Shown piece after piece: positions 1 to 6,816 of a stretch of 23,081 nt of DNA. The notes beneath the pieces are model-generated. The model made no database searches. It saw only the letters and a list, made by a program, of their open reading frames with translations, and was not told the DNA's origin. Numbering within the stretch: the stretch's first letter is position 1; each line of letters starts with the position of its first letter. This stretch comes from a virus: positions 1 to 23,081 of the IMG/VR virus record IMGVR_UViG_3300036652_001187; one strand, given 5' to 3'. The position numbers and the translations under genes were made by a program.

Positions 1-136
1 AACACCCGTACCTCATCCCGGCGACGAAGGTATCGTCGGCTCGGGAAGCCGCGTGATGCCAGCGTCCGCTGAGCGTCTCCACGGCGGTGAGTGTCCGTTC
101 CGCCGTTGCCTGGAGGTCATTCACGCCCGTTTCCAT
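1..136 (-). CDS. Hypothetical protein, N-terminal 45 residues (runs off the window)
   Basis: The frame opens with ATG at 134-136 and stays open to the window edge without a stop. The start is supported by an AGGAG at 146-150, nine bases upstream, and by a good promoter at 164-193. The visible part begins METGVNDLQATAERTLTAVE and looks helical and hydrophilic, with no signal peptide. I do not recognise a family. It is the first gene of a new transcription unit, separated from the modification cluster by a 138-base gap, so it need not share that cluster's function. Confidence 0.7.
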   Translation of the reverse strand, partial: METGVNDLQATAERTLTAVETLSGRWHHAASRADDTFVAGMRYGC

Positions 137-163
137 GATCTTCGTCTCCTGTGGTCCGGTCGA

Positions 164-193
164 ACCGTAGTACCGGTGTTTGTGCTAGGTCAA
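164..193 (-). promoter_or_regulatory. Putative sigma70-type promoter for the gene starting at 136
   Basis: On the minus strand a -35 box TTGACC (188-193) is followed by an 18-base spacer and a -10 box TACGGT (164-169, TAnnnT type usual in actinobacteria). The predicted transcript would start near 157, giving a leader of about 20 bases that contains the AGGAG at 146-150. The same arrangement, with the identical TACGGTT, occurs upstream of the helicase gene at 15806-15835, which raises confidence that both are real. Confidence 0.6.
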
Positions 194-274
194 CACGATC
201 AGCGATCTTGCCCGACCTAGGTGTGGATCTTACCTCGTGGAGCTGTCCTGTCATCCGTTGGACCCAGGTCGATA

Positions 275-718
275 CTACCCGGTCAGGCGCGGTCTGGCAA
301 TACCTACGGCGCGCCACCAGGCGTCCACGACCACCTTCGCGGCCGCGCCGTTCACCGGGTCGTTCCACCATCGGCTGAGGCCCGACGTGTGGTGGATCCC
401 GAAGATCGAACCGCGGGCGACGGGTGGCACGACACCGGCGAACCGGCAGGTCTCCCGGCCCACGAGCATGATCGTCTCCCAGTCCGTCCCGAGGTGCCCG
501 ACGAAGTACTGCACGCGCCGTCGGGCGACCGTGCGCGACTCGTCACCGGTCTCGTACGCGTTGACGGTGTCGCAGCGCCTCAGGAGGTCATCTAGCGTGA
601 CGCCCGCCATCCTGGCCAGTCGACTACCGGACGCACAGTCGAGCGCCCTGCGGGAGAGGTCTCGACCTGGTCCAGGCGCCAGCCCGATGATGAGGTGGTT
701 ACCGGTCGCGGAGCGCAC
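275..718 (-). CDS. Uracil-DNA-glycosylase-superfamily-like protein
   Basis: A 147-residue protein with a GTG start at 716-718, overlapping the end of the SDR gene by 20 bases. It begins with a beta strand leading into LIIGLAPGPG (residues 9-18), which resembles motif 1 of the UDG superfamily (GxxPG type). A second strand (TIMLVGRET, about 82-90) and the segment HHTSGLSRWWND (109-120) match the usual placement of UDG motif 2 (HPS-type loop). The usual Pro of motif 2 is Thr here, so glycosylase activity is uncertain. It closes the base-modification cluster, which fits a role in excising or editing a base, but this is inference from context. An inactive DNA-binding relative is the main alternative. 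Confidence 0.55.
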   Translation of the reverse strand: MRSATGNHLIIGLAPGPGRDLSRRALDCASGSRLARMAGVTLDDLLRRCDTVNAYETGDESRTVARRRVQYFVGHLGTDWETIMLVGRETCRFAGVVPPVARGSIFGIHHTSGLSRWWNDPVNGAAAKVVVDAWWRAVGIARPRLTG

Positions 719-1583
719 GTGCGACCCCCTCCTCGATGGTGACGCGTGGCTTGTAGATCTTGTGCAGCTTGGTCGGGTCGCCGACGCGACGCATGACGCC
801 CACCGGGGCGTCGGCGCGCGGCGCAACGTCGCCCGAGTAGCCGGCCTCGGCCATGAACATCTCGGCGAGTCGGGTGAACGACGTGCCGACGCCGGTGCAG
901 ATGTTGAGCGGGCCGACCACGAGCGGGTCCCAGTCCAGCGTCTCGACGAGGGCGTCCACGACGTCGTCGATGTGGACCCAGTCACGGACCTGCCCACCCG
1001 TACCCCACACGACGAACGGGTCCTGGCGCGCCCAGGCACGTCGCGCGAACGACGGGAACGGGTAGTCCGTGTCCTGGTCCGTGCCGTACCCGGAGAACGG
1101 GCGGAACACGTAGACGCCCGCGCCGAGGGCGTTCACGTACTGGGCCAGCCTCTCACCTGTGAGCTTCACCCACCCGTACACGGCGTCGGGCTGGTCGGCG
1201 TCCTCGAGGTCGATGTCGGACTCGACGAGTGGCCCGTGGCCGGACCTGAGCGTCTGGTGCCTGACCGGGTACGCGGCGCTGCTCGAGAAGTACACGCTCC
1301 GTCGTGGCCTCGTGCGCAGCACGTACTGGAAGAAGTCCGAGTCGATGGCCAGGTCCGCGGCGACCTTCATCGGCTGCCCGTCGATCATCGCACGCCCGCC
1401 CACGACGGCGGCGAGGTGCACGACGAGCTCGAACCTTCCCGTGTCGTGCCGGAACACGTCGCGGCAGTCCACCCCGAGCCTCACGTCCACCCCCGTGACG
1501 TCCCACCCGTCGCGCTCGAGGCGCGCCACCACGTGGCGCCCGACGAACCCGGCGGACCCCGTCACGAGTGCTGTCTTGCCCAT
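699..1583 (-). CDS. NAD-dependent epimerase/dehydratase (extended SDR, GDP-mannose 3,5-epimerase-like)
   Basis: A 294-residue extended short-chain dehydrogenase that probably epimerises or otherwise remodels a nucleotide sugar. Visible features are the Rossmann motif TGSAGFVG (8-15), the strand VVHLAAVVGG (54-63), a serine-rich SSSAAYP (100-106) and the catalytic pair Tyr136-Lys140 in YGWVK. The HLAA-x-x-GG segment, the SSAAYP segment and a late VWGTGGQVRDWVHIDD segment recall GDP-mannose 3,5-epimerases more than UDP-galactose epimerases. I chose the ATG at 1581-1583 because GGAAG lies five bases upstream; a TTG four codons earlier is possible. It overlaps the methyltransferase gene by 22 bases. 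Within the cluster it would act after the nucleotidyltransferase. The exact substrate cannot be read from sequence. Confidence 0.82.
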   Translation of the reverse strand: MGKTALVTGSAGFVGRHVVARLERDGWDVTGVDVRLGVDCRDVFRHDTGRFELVVHLAAVVGGRAMIDGQPMKVAADLAIDSDFFQYVLRTRPRRSVYFSSSAAYPVRHQTLRSGHGPLVESDIDLEDADQPDAVYGWVKLTGERLAQYVNALGAGVYVFRPFSGYGTDQDTDYPFPSFARRAWARQDPFVVWGTGGQVRDWVHIDDVVDALVETLDWDPLVVGPLNICTGVGTSFTRLAEMFMAEAGYSGDVAPRADAPVGVMRRVGDPTKLHKIYKPRVTIEEGVARALRDR

Positions 1584-2872
1584 ACCGTCTTCCAATCGTT
1601 GGTCACGTCGATGATGTGCTCGCGCTCACCGCGGTCGGGGAACGGGACGGTGCGGTCCTCACCCGGCACCTTCAGCTTGAGGCCACGCGGCCACGCGCCG
1701 TCGGTGTACGAGCCTGGGCTCCCCTCGATGGACGCCTTAGCCCAGCGCGCGACCCACCGACCGGAGTGCACGGGGATGCCCTTGCCCCAGGTCATGGCGA
1801 CGGCGTTGCCCATGTGCCGTAGCGGCTCGATCCGCCACGCGTCCGGGAAGCCCTGGATGCGCGCCGCCTCGCGGTGCGTCAGCGTGCGAGGTAGCCAAGG
1901 GTGGAGCACGAGGTGGCACGCGCCGCCGGTGATGACACGTGCCGGGTAGTCCGCCAGCCAGCGTGACACCGAGTTGGGCACGGGACGGAACTCGTACGCG
2001 AGCAGGTTCCGCACCTGCCGCTCCGTCCACATCCCCGACCCGTCACCCTCCTCCCGCTGACGTGGGAGGTCGCCGAACTTCTCGTAGTACCGCCGCGTGG
2101 GTGCCATGACGGTCTCGCCCTCGTCCCACCCCACGTTCTCGATGAGGAACCTGGCACGCTTGTACGTCGGCGACCGGACGATCTCGTGCCCGTCCACCAG
2201 CCCGGTGCCGTCGTGCATCTGCGCCGACCACCACGACGCCCGGCCGCGGTACGGCTGCTGCTCCCACGTGAGCCCGAGGGGCGCCAGGTCGTGCAGCAGG
2301 TCACGAAACGACGGGACCCTGTCCAGCGTCACGCGCTCGACGCCGAACGGCACCCGTGACGCGACGAAGAAGTACCGCTTGCGGATCGACGCGCCGCCGA
2401 GGCTGGCGTTGTTGTGCAGCACGTGGTACAGGTCGTACTTGTGCCCGGACTCCTCCTCGAGGGTCGACCGCAGGTCGCGCATGAGGCCGATGCCCTGGCG
2501 GAACGCCTGCTGCACCGACTCGAAGATCACGACCTCGGGCTTCACGCGGGCGGCGTAGTGGATCAGCGCCCACATGCAGTCGTTGATCGGGCTGTCGTTG
2601 CCGCGGAAGCCCTTCGTGCTAGTTAGCGTCGAGAACCCTGAGCACGGTGGGTTGCCGAGCACGACCTGCGCGTCGACCGTGTCCCAGTCCTCGCCCGAGC
2701 GGCCGTACGACAGCTGGGTGTCCCAGCCGTCACCGAGCAGGTGCCGGTTCACGATGATGTTCGGCGCACCGAACCCCTGCGGCCACTCGCACCGGGTGGC
2801 CATCTCTAGCCCAGCCTGCGTGGCCGCCAGGTCGAACGCGCCACCGAACCCGAAGACGGATGCGAACCTCAC
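1562..2872 (-). CDS. DNA (cytosine-5) methyltransferase, with ESV instead of ENV in motif VI
   Basis: A 436-residue C5-MTase-family enzyme; family members transfer a methyl group from SAM to C5 of cytosine in DNA. Motifs appear in the standard order: I FGFGGAFDLAATQAG (7-21), IV GNPPCSGFS (73-81, nucleophile Cys77), VI FESV (117-120), VIII RKRYFFVAS (164-172), a recognition region up to about 325, IX HREAARIQGFPD (333-344) and X GNAV (355-358). Motif VI normally reads ENV; Ser119 replaces the Asn that contacts cytosine and SAM. The GTG start at 2870-2872 overlaps the preceding stop as GTGA and has GGAG upstream. The specificity is unknown. Its presence beside a putative dCMP hydroxymethylase is odd, because a fully substituted C5 would block it. 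Confidence 0.88.
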   Translation of the reverse strand: MRFASVFGFGGAFDLAATQAGLEMATRCEWPQGFGAPNIIVNRHLLGDGWDTQLSYGRSGEDWDTVDAQVVLGNPPCSGFSTLTSTKGFRGNDSPINDCMWALIHYAARVKPEVVIFESVQQAFRQGIGLMRDLRSTLEEESGHKYDLYHVLHNNASLGGASIRKRYFFVASRVPFGVERVTLDRVPSFRDLLHDLAPLGLTWEQQPYRGRASWWSAQMHDGTGLVDGHEIVRSPTYKRARFLIENVGWDEGETVMAPTRRYYEKFGDLPRQREEGDGSGMWTERQVRNLLAYEFRPVPNSVSRWLADYPARVITGGACHLVLHPWLPRTLTHREAARIQGFPDAWRIEPLRHMGNAVAMTWGKGIPVHSGRWVARWAKASIEGSPGSYTDGAWPRGLKLKVPGEDRTVPFPDRGEREHIIDVTNDWKTVWARQHS

Positions 2873-3306
2873 GCCGTGAACTCCAGGCGTCCCTCAACGG
2901 TCAAGGCGAACTTGAGTGTCGTCTTGGTGGCGACTGGGTTACTCGCACCGCGGTGGCACCCACTGCGGTCAGGAACCACACGCATACGTCGTCTGATCGC
3001 CGGTCGCTCACTGAATGGTTCGAGGAGTGTTATGTCGTGGATCGTGACGTCGAGGTCGCGGTAGGTCGTCTCGAAGAATCGGCGTGCGTCACCTTTCCAC
3101 CCGCCCTTGTTGTAGCACTCGTGATCGAACTTCATCACGATCGCGGCACGGTCACCAAAGTCGGCTGGCGGCTCATACCGAGTGTTACGAACCGTGCCAC
3201 TGACCTGTGCCCTTCGAGCCAGTGGGCGCGATAGGAACGCTGGGACGTGTTCGTTCCGCACCGTCACCAGCACGCCGATCTTGTTCACCCCGTATTGATC
3301 CCCCAT
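2869..3306 (-). CDS. Hypothetical protein (145 aa)
   Basis: I do not recognise this protein. It starts GDQYGVNKIGVLVTVRNEHV after the initiator Met and looks like a small alpha/beta protein with several charged strands. The ATG at 3304-3306 lies just past the preceding TAG with a nine-base gap to GGAGG; an ATG three codons earlier (3313-3315) is also possible. The gene ends in a GTGA overlap with the C5-methyltransferase, which suggests translational coupling. Codon third positions are visibly richer in A and T than in the methyltransferase or SDR genes, so it may be a recent arrival. The C-terminal strand pattern gives no function. Confidence 0.65.
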   Translation of the reverse strand: MGDQYGVNKIGVLVTVRNEHVPAFLSRPLARRAQVSGTVRNTRYEPPADFGDRAAIVMKFDHECYNKGGWKGDARRFFETTYRDLDVTIHDITLLEPFSERPAIRRRMRVVPDRSGCHRGASNPVATKTTLKFALTVEGRLEFTA

Positions 3307-3307
3307 G

Positions 3308-3643
3308 CTACTCATCCTCCTCCTGTGATCCTGGTGTGTCTTTCCTGGTGAACCCACTGTCATCCATCTGATTGAATGACGAGAGCTCCCGCCATCCTGT
3401 GTGTATGCTAGGTGGCGGGGTGATCATACCGAGCATGACCTGCCCATCATCGTCGGTGCCCATCACGGTAGGCGTGACGTGACGCAGTGCACGCTCGACC
3501 GTGACTGACGAGTCCTCGCGCACGCTGGCGCAATACACATCATACGGCATGTGACCGTACATGATCTCAGACAGGTCGCCGCCCCAGATCTTACGCTCCC
3601 ACTCATCGCGCGCCCGCTCTCGAAATCCTCGTGTGTCCGTCAC
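3308..3643 (-). CDS. Hypothetical protein (111 aa)
   Basis: I do not recognise this protein. It begins with GTG at 3641-3643, in a GTGA overlap with the pyrophosphatase gene upstream, and reads VTDTRGFRERARDEWERKIW at the N terminus, a charged and probably helical start. The middle contains GHMPYDVYCASVRED and the C terminus is very acidic (SQEEDE). No zinc site, membrane segment or nucleotide-binding motif is visible. Base composition is lower in GC than the sugar genes, as in the next gene. Its place between the nucleotide pyrophosphatase and the C5-methyltransferase is the only hint to a role. Confidence 0.62.
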   Translation of the reverse strand: MTDTRGFRERARDEWERKIWGGDLSEIMYGHMPYDVYCASVREDSSVTVERALRHVTPTVMGTDDDGQVMLGMITPPPSIHTGWRELSSFNQMDDSGFTRKDTPGSQEEDE

Positions 3644-4149
3644 CGCGGCACGGCCATGTCGAGTCGCTCGCACCAGACGTGCGACCATGGCTCCCGCCCA
3701 GCGACGTCATCGACCAGCGGCGTGACGAGGCGACACCTGACCGCGACGTCGTCGAGCGCCCGCCCGCAGCCTGGGCACTTGGTCGACACACCGTCGTAGC
3801 CGTCGAGCTGCCGTCGCGCGTTGATCTCGTGCTTCACACGATACTTGTCGAAGAGCTCGGTGGCGTCCATGCCCACGACGAGGCAGAGGTTCATGAGGAA
3901 GTGCCAGGCGTCCACGAGCTCACTCTTGAACGCGTCCTTGTCCTTGAACCCCGTGCCGGTCGCCCACGGCTTCCAGTGCGTCTCGGCGAGCGCCTCGTGC
4001 AGCTCGTCCACGAGTGCCGTGACGTTCCAGTGCACGAACTCGATGGCACGGGCGTCGCTAAGCTCGCCCGGGTCCTGGCCGTACGACTCGATCTGCAGGC
4101 GCAGCTGCTCCGCCAGCATCACGTCGAGCTTGTCCGTCGTGTCGGTCAC
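3640..4149 (-). CDS. MazG/dimeric dUTPase-dCTPase-type pyrophosphatase with C-terminal zinc ribbon
   Basis: A 169-residue protein whose first 115 residues match the all-alpha NTP pyrophosphatase fold, which hydrolyses dNTPs or NTPs to the monophosphate. Metal-binding pairs are Glu49-Glu52 in DELHEAL and Glu77-Asp80 in ELVDAWHFLMN, followed by the typical VGMDATELFDKYRVKHEINARRQ helix. T4 gp56 (dCTPase/dUTPase) belongs to the same superfamily, so the enzyme could drain dCTP and dUTP while supplying dCMP for the putative hydroxymethylase at the other end of the window. The tail carries a likely zinc ribbon, Cys125-x2-Cys128 with Cys139 and Cys160, which is not part of the core fold. GTG start at 4147-4149. 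The substrate (dCTP, dUTP or other) is not decidable from sequence. Confidence 0.8.
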   Translation of the reverse strand: MTDTTDKLDVMLAEQLRLQIESYGQDPGELSDARAIEFVHWNVTALVDELHEALAETHWKPWATGTGFKDKDAFKSELVDAWHFLMNLCLVVGMDATELFDKYRVKHEINARRQLDGYDGVSTKCPGCGRALDDVAVRCRLVTPLVDDVAGREPWSHVWCERLDMAVPR

Positions 4150-4195
4150 GCGACACCCAATCCTAACTGCTGCTCGATGCAGCGCTCCAGGTTAC

Positions 4196-5371
4196 TCACT
4201 CCCACACTCCTGTGGATAGGAACCGATACCATCGTGCCCGTGTCGTCTCATCGAGCACGCCACCGGAATGCGCTTCATCCGTTCTGATGTAGCTGGGTGC
4301 GGCGGGTCGTAGCCCACGGATGCACTGCTGCACCTCACCTGGTGTTGCCAGTGGTGTGTCACACACGAGCGGGTCGGGCACGTTGGTGATCGCGTCGTCA
4401 AGCTGCTGGTGGAATCGCTCGATCGACCAAGCGTGTGCGTAGAAGTACTCACACTGTCGCGCCGCTAGCCAGTCAAGATCGCTACCACTGATCTGCTCAA
4501 CATCGCAAGGTGCTAGGTCGCTGAACGGTGAGTCAGGCGCCTCGTTACGTGCGACGATCAACGGTGTGCATGTTGACACAGCCGTAAGGTATCGTAACCG
4601 CCACCAGCCGGACCCAGCGTGATCGTACGGCCGTGCTAGCGATCCCGCGTGCCGTAGGTGCATGCGGGTGATCACGTCTTCCGGTACGATGGGGCTCTGT
4701 CTGTCGCCGTACCGTACGATCGGCCAAGTGCAACCGTTCGCTAGGCCGCCGATGCCTTTCGGGGCACGCAGCGCCGCGAACAGCCATGATCGCTCACGTG
4801 TCGACGCCCGTGGCTCACACCCTTCGTATCCTGGGACAGGAGTTAGTCGTGACGGGTCTAGTGGCACAACGGAGGTGAACCCATTCGTCAACACACGTGC
4901 GGGGTCGAGCCCAGGGAACGAGAAGTTCTGTGTTACCATCGGACGCGCGTGCACGCTCTGCGCCGCGTGCACGATCGGCACGGCATAGTCGGGTAAGTGC
5001 CAGTAGCGCCAGTCAGATCTTGTTACGCCACCGACTAGCTCACGCAACACCTTCTTAGATGGGTCAGGTGCCCCGGGTGTCGGGAATGATCGTAGGACGC
5101 CGGTGATGTTGTGGTCGGTAACGAACGTGATGCTAGGGATCTGTGACATCGCCCACAGTGCGCCGTGCGAGTATCTACTTGACAACGATGACAGCTCCCA
5201 CAGCTGCACCAACGCGCGATCATACTTGGATAGATCGTCGGTAGGACGAACACGACGTACGTCTACCTCGTGGCCAAGATTCCGTAACGCGCCGATCAAG
5301 ACTGCGTCAAAGTTCGCAGAGAACGGTAGCGCTGGCCTGAGTGTCATGAACGACGTGACGAGGATCTTCAT
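4196..5371 (-). CDS. Glycosyltransferase-like protein (GT-B type, tentative)
   Basis: A 391-residue protein starting at ATG 5369-5371, in an ATGA overlap with the preceding glycosyltransferase-like gene. It opens with MKILVTSFMTLRP and NFDAVLIGALRNLGHEVDV (20-38), a typical GT-B first beta-alpha unit. It then shows strands YDRALVQLW (50-58) and ITFVTDHN (81-88). The region 241-273, HAGSLARPYDHAGSGWWRLR followed by YLTAVSTCTPLIV, looks like the C-terminal donor-binding half. I see no classical catalytic signature, so the assignment rests on fold pattern and neighbours. Third-position composition is clearly more AT-rich than in the flanking sugar genes, suggesting separate acquisition. The acceptor may be modified phage DNA (inference). 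Confidence 0.55.
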   Translation of the reverse strand: MKILVTSFMTLRPALPFSANFDAVLIGALRNLGHEVDVRRVRPTDDLSKYDRALVQLWELSSLSSRYSHGALWAMSQIPSITFVTDHNITGVLRSFPTPGAPDPSKKVLRELVGGVTRSDWRYWHLPDYAVPIVHAAQSVHARPMVTQNFSFPGLDPARVLTNGFTSVVPLDPSRLTPVPGYEGCEPRASTRERSWLFAALRAPKGIGGLANGCTWPIVRYGDRQSPIVPEDVITRMHLRHAGSLARPYDHAGSGWWRLRYLTAVSTCTPLIVARNEAPDSPFSDLAPCDVEQISGSDLDWLAARQCEYFYAHAWSIERFHQQLDDAITNVPDPLVCDTPLATPGEVQQCIRGLRPAAPSYIRTDEAHSGGVLDETTRARWYRFLSTGVWE

Positions 5372-6816
5372 TGGTGGATACCCAGCTGCATCTCGATCGT
5401 ACTCTCCAGGTAGTCCTGTCCTCGACGCCGGCTGAGCAGCGCCCTCTGGGCGGCGGTAAGCCACTCGTACGTCTCGCGTGACGTGTTGACCGCGTCGACC
5501 CTCTTCTTGAGCTCCCCGGGCTCCTGGACACGGAGCCAGCGCGCGAGGTGTAGCTCCTCGTCCGTCCAGTCGTCGCCGCGGACGGACCACAGCCCGTCAC
5601 ACACGGGCTGTGCGCCCGGCGTCCTCTCGAGTGACGGCAGCACCCAGCCCTGCCTATCCACCGGGCCTACGAAGAAGCACGCCGTGCGCGCCGCGAACGC
5701 CTGGTACGGCTTCGCGACGGACCACCCGATCCCGTCCAGCGACCGCGTGCCCGCGGGGAGCGACACCGTCGCACGCCAGGACGCGAGCAGGTCGGGGAAC
5801 TGGGCGACGCTGTTGCGCTGCACCGTGAACCCGATCACGTCGGCCTCGGTGCTCTTATCGTCCCACCTGCCGAACACCTCAGCGTCGGGGAACTGGTCCA
5901 CCACGTAGGTCTTGGTCAACCACGAACGGCGCCACTCGTCACGGTCTACGTACATCGACGTGGTGGCGACGCCGATGGGTCGACGCTCCTCGTACGGCCG
6001 CTGACCCCAGGTCTCCCAGTCGTCGTCGAGGATCATGAGCTCGAGGTCCGCCTGCTGGAACGAGTTCTCCACGATCCAGATCTCGCGGTCGCGCTCCCAC
6101 CGGGCGTTCGTGAAGCCCAGCGCCTGCGGGTCGCGCGTGTCGCCGTACCGCTCGTGCTTGGACGGCCGTGAGTACCGGTACTGCGAGAGCACGTGGTCTA
6201 GCCCCGTGGGCCACTTGACGTCGCGCGCCTTCATGTAGTTCCGGGGATCGGTGCAGATCCACGTCACGGGTGCGCGGCCGTCCGTGCGCTCACCCATCGC
6301 GTTCAGCGACCTCGTCAGGTACTCCGAGTAGTTACGCGACGTGGCCTGTGGGTGCGTGAGCTTGCCGTCCCGCCAGTGGCCCGACGCCTCTGGGATCGGG
6401 TAGTTGCTCGTCCCGTGCTGCCCGAGGTGGACGACCATGCCGTCGAGCTCCTCGTGCGACATCTTGATGAGCGACCGCTCGATATCCTTCAGCGCCTGCG
6501 CCTTGTCGCAGCAGTACACGTCCATGGTGTGCACGCCTGGGTAGTACACCTTGCAGTGCGCGCAGAAGTACCCCTTCTTGTCCATCGACACCGACGCGCG
6601 CGTGACGTCCTCCGGCCAGACGATCGTCACGTTCCCTGGGACGACGGATCTGTCCGGGATGGGGCCGTGCTTGCCGACGACCACCCACTCGACGTCAGGG
6701 TTGCGCCGCGCCAGCCGCCACAGCAGCTGCGGCGCCTCGGCGTCGCCCTGTGGGCCGTACCGCGCCGGGTCCATGGTCATGGAACGCCCGAGCTTGGCGT
6801 ACCCGATCTTCCTCAC
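5368..6816 (-). CDS. Glycosyltransferase-like protein with cysteine insertion
   Basis: A 482-residue protein with a GTG start at 6814-6816 (GTGA overlap with the kinase fusion). The N terminus MRKIGYAKLGRSM followed by GDAEAPQLLWRLARRNPDVE (24-43) and WVVVGKHG resembles GT-B glycosyltransferases, where one domain starts by grouping cells of beta-alpha units. Residues 83-103 hold CAHC and YCC (Cys85, 88, 102, 103), a possible small zinc site. A late segment, LDGIGWSVAKPYQAFAARTA then CFFVGPVDRQGW, fits a sugar-nucleotide-binding domain. A bacteriophage base glycosyltransferase is my preferred reading given the cluster. A surface or capsule-directed glycosyltransferase, or a non-enzymatic relative, remains possible. 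Confidence 0.58.
   Translation of the reverse strand: MRKIGYAKLGRSMTMDPARYGPQGDAEAPQLLWRLARRNPDVEWVVVGKHGPIPDRSVVPGNVTIVWPEDVTRASVSMDKKGYFCAHCKVYYPGVHTMDVYCCDKAQALKDIERSLIKMSHEELDGMVVHLGQHGTSNYPIPEASGHWRDGKLTHPQATSRNYSEYLTRSLNAMGERTDGRAPVTWICTDPRNYMKARDVKWPTGLDHVLSQYRYSRPSKHERYGDTRDPQALGFTNARWERDREIWIVENSFQQADLELMILDDDWETWGQRPYEERRPIGVATTSMYVDRDEWRRSWLTKTYVVDQFPDAEVFGRWDDKSTEADVIGFTVQRNSVAQFPDLLASWRATVSLPAGTRSLDGIGWSVAKPYQAFAARTACFFVGPVDRQGWVLPSLERTPGAQPVCDGLWSVRGDDWTDEELHLARWLRVQEPGELKKRVDAVNTSRETYEWLTAAQRALLSRRRGQDYLESTIEMQLGIHQ

Noticed and set aside
237-1949. Long plus-strand open frame of 570 codons
   Set aside because: It is antisense to three well-supported minus-strand genes with clear motifs, lacks recognisable domains and reflects high-GC bias that keeps antisense frames open.
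4169-4183. Small hairpin (GCTGC stem, five-base loop) between the pyrophosphatase and glycosyltransferase-like genes
   Set aside because: A five-base-pair stem without a U-run is expected by chance in GC-rich DNA.
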